In this document: piece after piece, positions 24,330-27,587 of the stretch
Numbering within the stretch: the first letter of the stretch is position 1
Layout of the letters: each line of letters begins with the position of its first letter
Assembly: GCA_029880275.1 (NCBI GenBank)
Contig: JAOUOQ010000004.1
Coordinates: 1 to 27,587 of the forward strand
Source of the DNA: Candidatus Aminicenantota bacterium
GTDB taxonomy: Bacteria; Acidobacteriota; B3-B38; Guanabaribacteriales; B3-B38
Reading direction: 5' to 3'
Length of the DNA: 27,587 nucleotides
Position numbers and translations under genes: made by a program
Notes under the pieces: generated by a model
Seen by the model: only the letters and a program-made list of their open reading frames with translations
Told to the model about the DNA's origin: nothing
The model's database searches: none

Positions 24330-24566
24330 TTATTGTCTTTCTTCCGCAATATCAGAGCTCGTTTTCATCCCATTGGTCTCCAACCACTGGTCTATCCTCT
24401 CCTTCTTAAATCTCCACTGGTTGCCAACCTTTATGGCGGGTATTCGATTTTGTTTTAACATTCTGTACACAGTGGATTTGTGAACCCTGATATACTTGGC
24501 CAGCTCCGGCAAGGTCATTATGCTGGGCTTATAGCGTCTGCTTTTTTCTTCGTCAATTTTATCCAT
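24330..24566 (-). CDS. MerR/excisionase-type helix-turn-helix DNA-binding protein
   Basis: This 78-residue protein consists almost entirely of one winged helix-turn-helix domain of the excisionase/HTH_17 type. The sequence TLPELAKYIRVHKSTVYRML (about 18-37) is the helix-turn-helix, NRIPAIKVGNQWRFKK forms the wing, and IDQWL is the closing helix. Proteins of this kind bind DNA as small regulators or as excisionases that help integrases. No integrase, phage gene or attachment site is visible nearby, so a chromosomal regulator is more likely. The gene has a full-consensus promoter at 24648-24676 and a leader of about 75 bases. The ribosome binding site before the ATG is poor (GAAAG). Confidence 0.88.
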   Translation of the reverse strand: MDKIDEEKSRRYKPSIMTLPELAKYIRVHKSTVYRMLKQNRIPAIKVGNQWRFKKERIDQWLETNGMKTSSDIAEERQ

Positions 24567-24635
24567 CTTTCATTAACTACTTTCTATGTTTATTAACATC
24601 TCTTTTTTAATTTTAAGCTCATTTAATTATATTCA

Positions 24636-24676
24636 ATAGCTATCAATATTATAATAAATGTTATCAATTCTGTCAA
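24636..24676 (-). promoter_or_regulatory. Full-consensus sigma70 promoter of the HTH gene with palindrome at the start site
   Basis: On the minus strand TTGACA (24671-24676), a 17-base spacer and TATAAT (24648-24653) match the consensus at every position. The predicted start near 24641 falls in the palindrome ATAGCTAT (24636-24643), a possible operator for autoregulation. That role is inference. Confidence 0.75.
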
Positions 24677-24920
24677 GAGTTTTTTTCAATTTGGTCGTTT
24701 ATCTATAACTCGTGAGAAATCAATAAATTGCCTTAGTATGGAAATGTGAAGAGGAAAAGATGTCACCCAACTCCCTTTGACCTTCAAGAGGGTCATTCAG
24801 CCCTTATTTCCAAAATACAAAGCACAAAGGAAAAATAGTAAAGAAATTAGCAAGTTATCGCCGGAAATCAATCTTTGAAACCTCGGGCGCCACTGGTCAA
24901 ACAAGGTTAGTAACATCTTA
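24677..24920. other. Intergenic stretch without recognisable genes
   Basis: This region between the divergent HTH and M50 promoters holds only a short inverted repeat, TGACC and GGTCA around 24779-24796, with no T-run. I see no open frame or RNA gene I could support. Confidence 0.4.
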
Positions 24921-24961
24921 TTGACAGGCAGGTCGGCTGTGTGTTAGGATAAAAATCCTAA
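24921..24961 (+). promoter_or_regulatory. Promoter of the M50-trpS-scpAB operon with overlapping inverted repeat
   Basis: TTGACA at 24921-24926, an 18-base spacer and TAGGAT at 24945-24950 (4/6 match) form the promoter; transcription would start near 24957. A perfect inverted repeat TTAGGAT (24944-24950), AAAA, ATCCTAA (24955-24961) covers the -10 and the start point, as an operator would. Confidence 0.5.
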
Positions 24962-24978
24962 TTATTAAGGGAGATATA

Positions 24979-25611
24979 ATGCGCTATTCAATAGGAGACT
25001 TCATCATTATGTATATTGTAATCCTCCTCTCCCTGACCATTCACGAAAGCGCTCATGCCTGGCTGGCGTATAGAAAGGGGGATTCCACCGCCCGCATGCT
25101 GGGGAGGATATCTCTTAATCCTATAGTCCATATTGACCTGTTGGGTACGGTTATCTTCCCTATCCTGGCGGCTATATCAGGATGGCCGCTTATTGGTTGG
25201 GCAAAGCCGGTGCCCGTCAATCCCTTGAATCTGAGAGACCCCAAGCGCGATTACATGTACATATCCGCTTCCGGACCGGTCAGCAATCTGATGATGGCAG
25301 TCGGTTTTTCTCTGGTGTTTCACATCTCGCGGGTGAGCCTCCCCATAGGTAATCCTCTCTTCACCCCTTTCTTTCGCTTCCTTTACTTCGGCGTCCTGCT
25401 TAATGTCCTGTTGGCTGTTTTCAACCTGATACCCATCCCTCCACTTGATGGAAGCGGGGTCTTGATGGGATTGCTCTCCGATGAGGCAGCCAGAAAATAT
25501 CAGCGCCTGAGCCCCTTCGGCATATTTATCCTTTATATACTGATGTTTGCAGGAATATTCGGCTTAATCATCTTCCCCATAGTGAGCTTTATTGTCAACC
25601 TCCTTATCTGA
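24979..25611 (+). CDS. M50 family site-2 protease-like membrane metalloprotease
   Basis: This 210-residue integral membrane protein is a short site-2 protease homologue that should cut peptide bonds inside the membrane. About five or six hydrophobic segments are seen. The zinc site is HESAH at 22-26 in the first helix, with Asp157 in the NLIPIPPLDGS motif as third ligand. GWAKPVPVNPLNL and the SGPVSNLMMA segment are typical of this short subfamily. There is no PDZ domain, so it is unlike the RseP type. An AAGGGAG ribosome binding site lies before the ATG. The gene starts the operon M50-trpS-scpA-scpB, an order found in several bacterial groups. The substrate is unknown. Confidence 0.92.
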   Translation: MRYSIGDFIIMYIVILLSLTIHESAHAWLAYRKGDSTARMLGRISLNPIVHIDLLGTVIFPILAAISGWPLIGWAKPVPVNPLNLRDPKRDYMYISASGPVSNLMMAVGFSLVFHISRVSLPIGNPLFTPFFRFLYFGVLLNVLLAVFNLIPIPPLDGSGVLMGLLSDEAARKYQRLSPFGIFILYILMFAGIFGLIIFPIVSFIVNLLI

Positions 25612-25621
25612 TGGTAACCTG

Positions 25622-26605
25622 ATGGAAAAGAAGCGCATTTTGAGCGGGCTGCGTCCCACAGGTAAAATTCACCTGGGGCATCTGGTAGGGGTATTGCTCA
25701 ACTGGGTCAAGCTCCAGGATGATTATGATTGTTTCTACACTATAGTCGACTACCACGCCCTGACCACCGACTACGCCGACACCTCAAGGATCAAAGAGTA
25801 TGTATTCGAGGTGGCAGTGGACTGGCTCTCAGTTGGTCTGGACCCTAACAGGAGCACCCTCTTTATCCAATCCCATGTCCTGGAGCATGCGGAGCTGCAT
25901 CTTCTCCTCTCTATGATAGTCCCTATTCCCTGGCTGGAGAGAGTCCCCTCATATAAAGAGCAGCAGCGAGAGCTAACTGACAGAGACCTCTCTACTTACG
26001 GATTTCTTGGCTATCCCCTGCTCCAGACTGCAGATATAATTATCTACAAAGCCAATTATGTTCCGGTAGGCGAGGACCAGGTTCCGCATGTGGAGTTAGC
26101 TCGCGAGATAGTGAGACGGTTCAATAACTTCTTTAGGCCAGTTTTCCCTGAGCCAGAAGTTCTATTGACCAAAACCCCCAGGCTGCTGGGTCTGGATGGG
26201 AGAAAAATGAGCAAAACCTATGAGAATTTCATCAACATATCCGACGAGCCCGAGGTGATACACCACAAAGTGATGTCAATGTTCACCGACCCTCAAAGGA
26301 TAAGAAAGAACGACCCTGGAAGACCCCATCTGTGCAATCTCTTCTCTTATCATAAGCTCTTCGCACCTGATGCTAAGCTCAAACAGATAGAGAGCGACTG
26401 CCAGAAAGGGATAATCGGTTGCACTGACTGTAAGGAACATCTCGCCAGGCAGTTGACAGATGCTCTATCCCCCTACCAGGAAAAAAGGAGACGATATCTC
26501 TCCCAGCCCGACCTGGTTCACGAAGTCCTCTCTCAAGGGGCGAAGAAAGCCAGAGCTGTAGCCAGTGCCACTATGGCAGAGGTAAAAGAGGCGATGGGAA
26601 TTTAA
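25622..26605 (+). CDS. trpS: Tryptophanyl-tRNA synthetase
   Basis: This class I aminoacyl-tRNA synthetase attaches tryptophan to tRNA-Trp. The 327-residue protein has the HIGH-type motif HLGH at 17-20 in the LRPTGKIHLGH segment and the KMSKS-type motif KMSKT at 195-199. TrpRS-type features include IPWLERVPSYKEQ and the GEDQVPHVELAR motif. A CTDCK motif lies near 267. I chose the ATG at 25622. An upstream in-frame TTG at 25592 would overlap the M50 gene and adds ten residues that do not belong to the conserved start. It begins 11 bases after the protease stop and has no strong ribosome binding site, so coupled translation is likely. The stop codon directly abuts the scpA start. Confidence 0.95.
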   Translation: MEKKRILSGLRPTGKIHLGHLVGVLLNWVKLQDDYDCFYTIVDYHALTTDYADTSRIKEYVFEVAVDWLSVGLDPNRSTLFIQSHVLEHAELHLLLSMIVPIPWLERVPSYKEQQRELTDRDLSTYGFLGYPLLQTADIIIYKANYVPVGEDQVPHVELAREIVRRFNNFFRPVFPEPEVLLTKTPRLLGLDGRKMSKTYENFINISDEPEVIHHKVMSMFTDPQRIRKNDPGRPHLCNLFSYHKLFAPDAKLKQIESDCQKGIIGCTDCKEHLARQLTDALSPYQEKRRRYLSQPDLVHEVLSQGAKKARAVASATMAEVKEAMGI

Positions 26606-27373
26606 ATGGAGCGAGAGGTAGAAACCGAGTTTAAAGTAAGACTGCCCGCTTTTGAGGGACCATTAGACCTCCTGCTTCATATTATTCACACCGAGCAGAT
26701 AGATATTTATGATATCCCCATAGCCTCCATTACCCGGCAATATCTTGATTATATTAATATGATGAAGGAACTCAACCTCGATATCGCCAGCGATTTGCTC
26801 CTTATGGCAGCTACCCTTATTTACATGAAATCAAAGATGCTCGTCCCTCAGCCCATCCCGGAGGTAGACACGGAGGAACTCGAGTATCTCAGAACGGAGC
26901 TGACCACCCAGCTGCTGGAGCATCAAAAATTCCAACAAGCCGCCCATTTATTAAGGGAGAAAGAGAAGGAGCACTCTTCTCTATGGAGTCGCTCTGAACT
27001 CACTTCCGCAGCCCCTCCCGGGGAAGAGAACATTCTCCTTGAGGCGACAGTATTCGACATAGTTGCCACCTTTTATAAGGTGCTGCAGAGCAGAAAAGAG
27101 GAGAAGCCCCTCCACCTGATTCCAGACCGTTACACTGTTGAGGATAAAATGGAAGAAATAATGGAGAGACTTTATCAGAAAGAAAGATTGGAATTCTTTC
27201 AATTAGTCCGGGAGCTGCAATCCCGGCAGGAGCTTATTGTCACTTTTTTAGCCCTGCTGGAGCTTGTTCGCCAGCAGCTTATTCGCTTATATCAAACCAA
27301 AAGATTTAAAGAAATATTTATACTTCCCTCTGCGAAAAAGGGAGCCAAAGTAAATGGAAAAGAGGGAGCTTAA
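26606..27373 (+). CDS. scpA: Segregation and condensation protein A
   Basis: ScpA is the kleisin subunit of the SMC-ScpA-ScpB condensin and bridges the SMC heads during chromosome compaction and segregation. The 255-residue protein begins with the typical PAFEGPLDLLLHII segment (about 13-26), followed by IDIYDIPIASITRQYLDY and the LLLMAATLIYMKSKMLVP helix. The middle is charged and variable, and the C-terminal winged helix (about 185-243) interacts with SMC in homologues. Its ATG follows the trpS stop codon without a gap, indicating tight coupling. Its end overlaps the scpB start by 20 bases. Confidence 0.94.
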   Translation: MEREVETEFKVRLPAFEGPLDLLLHIIHTEQIDIYDIPIASITRQYLDYINMMKELNLDIASDLLLMAATLIYMKSKMLVPQPIPEVDTEELEYLRTELTTQLLEHQKFQQAAHLLREKEKEHSSLWSRSELTSAAPPGEENILLEATVFDIVATFYKVLQSRKEEKPLHLIPDRYTVEDKMEEIMERLYQKERLEFFQLVRELQSRQELIVTFLALLELVRQQLIRLYQTKRFKEIFILPSAKKGAKVNGKEGA

Positions 27374-27587
27374 AGCCATAATTGAGGCCCTTCTCTGCCT
27401 TTCTTCCGAACCCATCTCTATGGAGCAGATGTTCAAAGTTATTGATGAAGCAGAAGAAAAGATAATAAATGAAGCTCTCAATGAGCTGATAGCCGATTAC
27501 AACGGTGATAACCGTGGGGTAAGCATTATGGAAGTAGCCGGAGGGTACCAGATAGTTACCCGTCCTCAATACGATCGATGGATAAGA
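27354..27587 (+). CDS. scpB: Segregation and condensation protein B, N-terminal part (cut by window edge)
   Basis: The first 78 codons of scpB are present. They open with MEKRELKAIIEALLCLSSEP and continue to GGYQIVTRPQYDRWIR, the typical first winged-helix domain of ScpB. ScpB dimers bind ScpA and complete the SMC complex. The ATG at 27354 overlaps scpA by 20 bases in another frame and is preceded by AGGGAG about ten bases away. The frame is still open at the last base, so the gene is truncated only by the window. Confidence 0.9.
   Translation, partial: MEKRELKAIIEALLCLSSEPISMEQMFKVIDEAEEKIINEALNELIADYNGDNRGVSIMEVAGGYQIVTRPQYDRWIR

Noticed and set aside
24330..24566. Excisionase of an integrated element
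   Set aside because: No integrase, attachment repeat, phage gene or change in base composition is visible around it.
25592..25621. TTG-initiated extension of trpS
   Set aside because: It would overlap the M50 gene and precede the conserved start of TrpRS; the ATG at 25622 is better.

Overview
This 27.6 kb window looks like an ordinary chromosomal segment of a bacterium. Most genes are housekeeping or signalling genes. A lipoprotein-type murein transglycosylase and a Tat-type signal peptide suggest an envelope with a periplasm, so a diderm is likely. A DUF1848 protein and a corrinoid adenosyltransferase fit an anaerobic or facultative lifestyle. I cannot place the phylum from the sequence. 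The M50 protease-trpS-scpA-scpB order occurs in several phyla and does not decide it. Recognisable promoters are sigma70-like (TTGACA and TATAAT type).

Layout. From 80 to 15299 the main genes lie on the plus strand: an MltD-like transglycosylase with three LysM domains, a ComM/YifB ATPase, a membrane GAF-GGDEF-HD-GYP protein, a small DUF2905 protein on the opposite strand, a GAF-GGDEF diguanylate cyclase, a TsaC/YrdC threonylcarbamoyl-AMP synthase, a CorA Mg2+ channel, a CaCA-family exchanger, a WrbA-like flavoprotein, a DUF1848 protein and an M1-like metallopeptidase. A decayed second copy of the DUF1848 N-terminus sits at 15340-15417. From 15456 to 24566 everything is on the minus strand: a NUDIX hydrolase, a cupin, tRNA-Ala(CGC), a cob(I)alamin adenosyltransferase, a GGDEF-PilZ protein, glycerate 2-kinase, a small Cys/His-rich ORF, an M24 peptidase, a Tat-exported Ntn-hydrolase (asparaginase type 2), a sugar-phosphate nucleotidyltransferase and a MerR/excisionase-type HTH protein. 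From 24979 to the right edge is a plus-strand operon of M50 site-2 protease, trpS, scpA and scpB; scpB runs off the window.

How the genes work together. The clearest theme is cyclic-di-GMP: three GGDEF proteins lie within 15 kb. All three keep the active-site signature and an RxxD inhibitory site five residues upstream. One also carries an HD-GYP phosphodiesterase domain and one a PilZ receptor domain. The minus-strand block from the nucleotidyltransferase to glycerate kinase may be one transcription unit read from a strong promoter at 23889-23916. The last four genes join membrane proteolysis, translation and chromosome segregation in a commonly seen arrangement.

I found no CRISPR array, insertion sequence, prophage or obvious defence cassette, and nothing I would call a new multi-gene system. 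The most unusual items are the DUF1848 protein with a radical-SAM-like cysteine motif at its C-terminus together with its decayed paralogue, the M1-like protease without a GAMEN motif, inverted repeats over the corA and M50 promoters, and two small unexplained reading frames.
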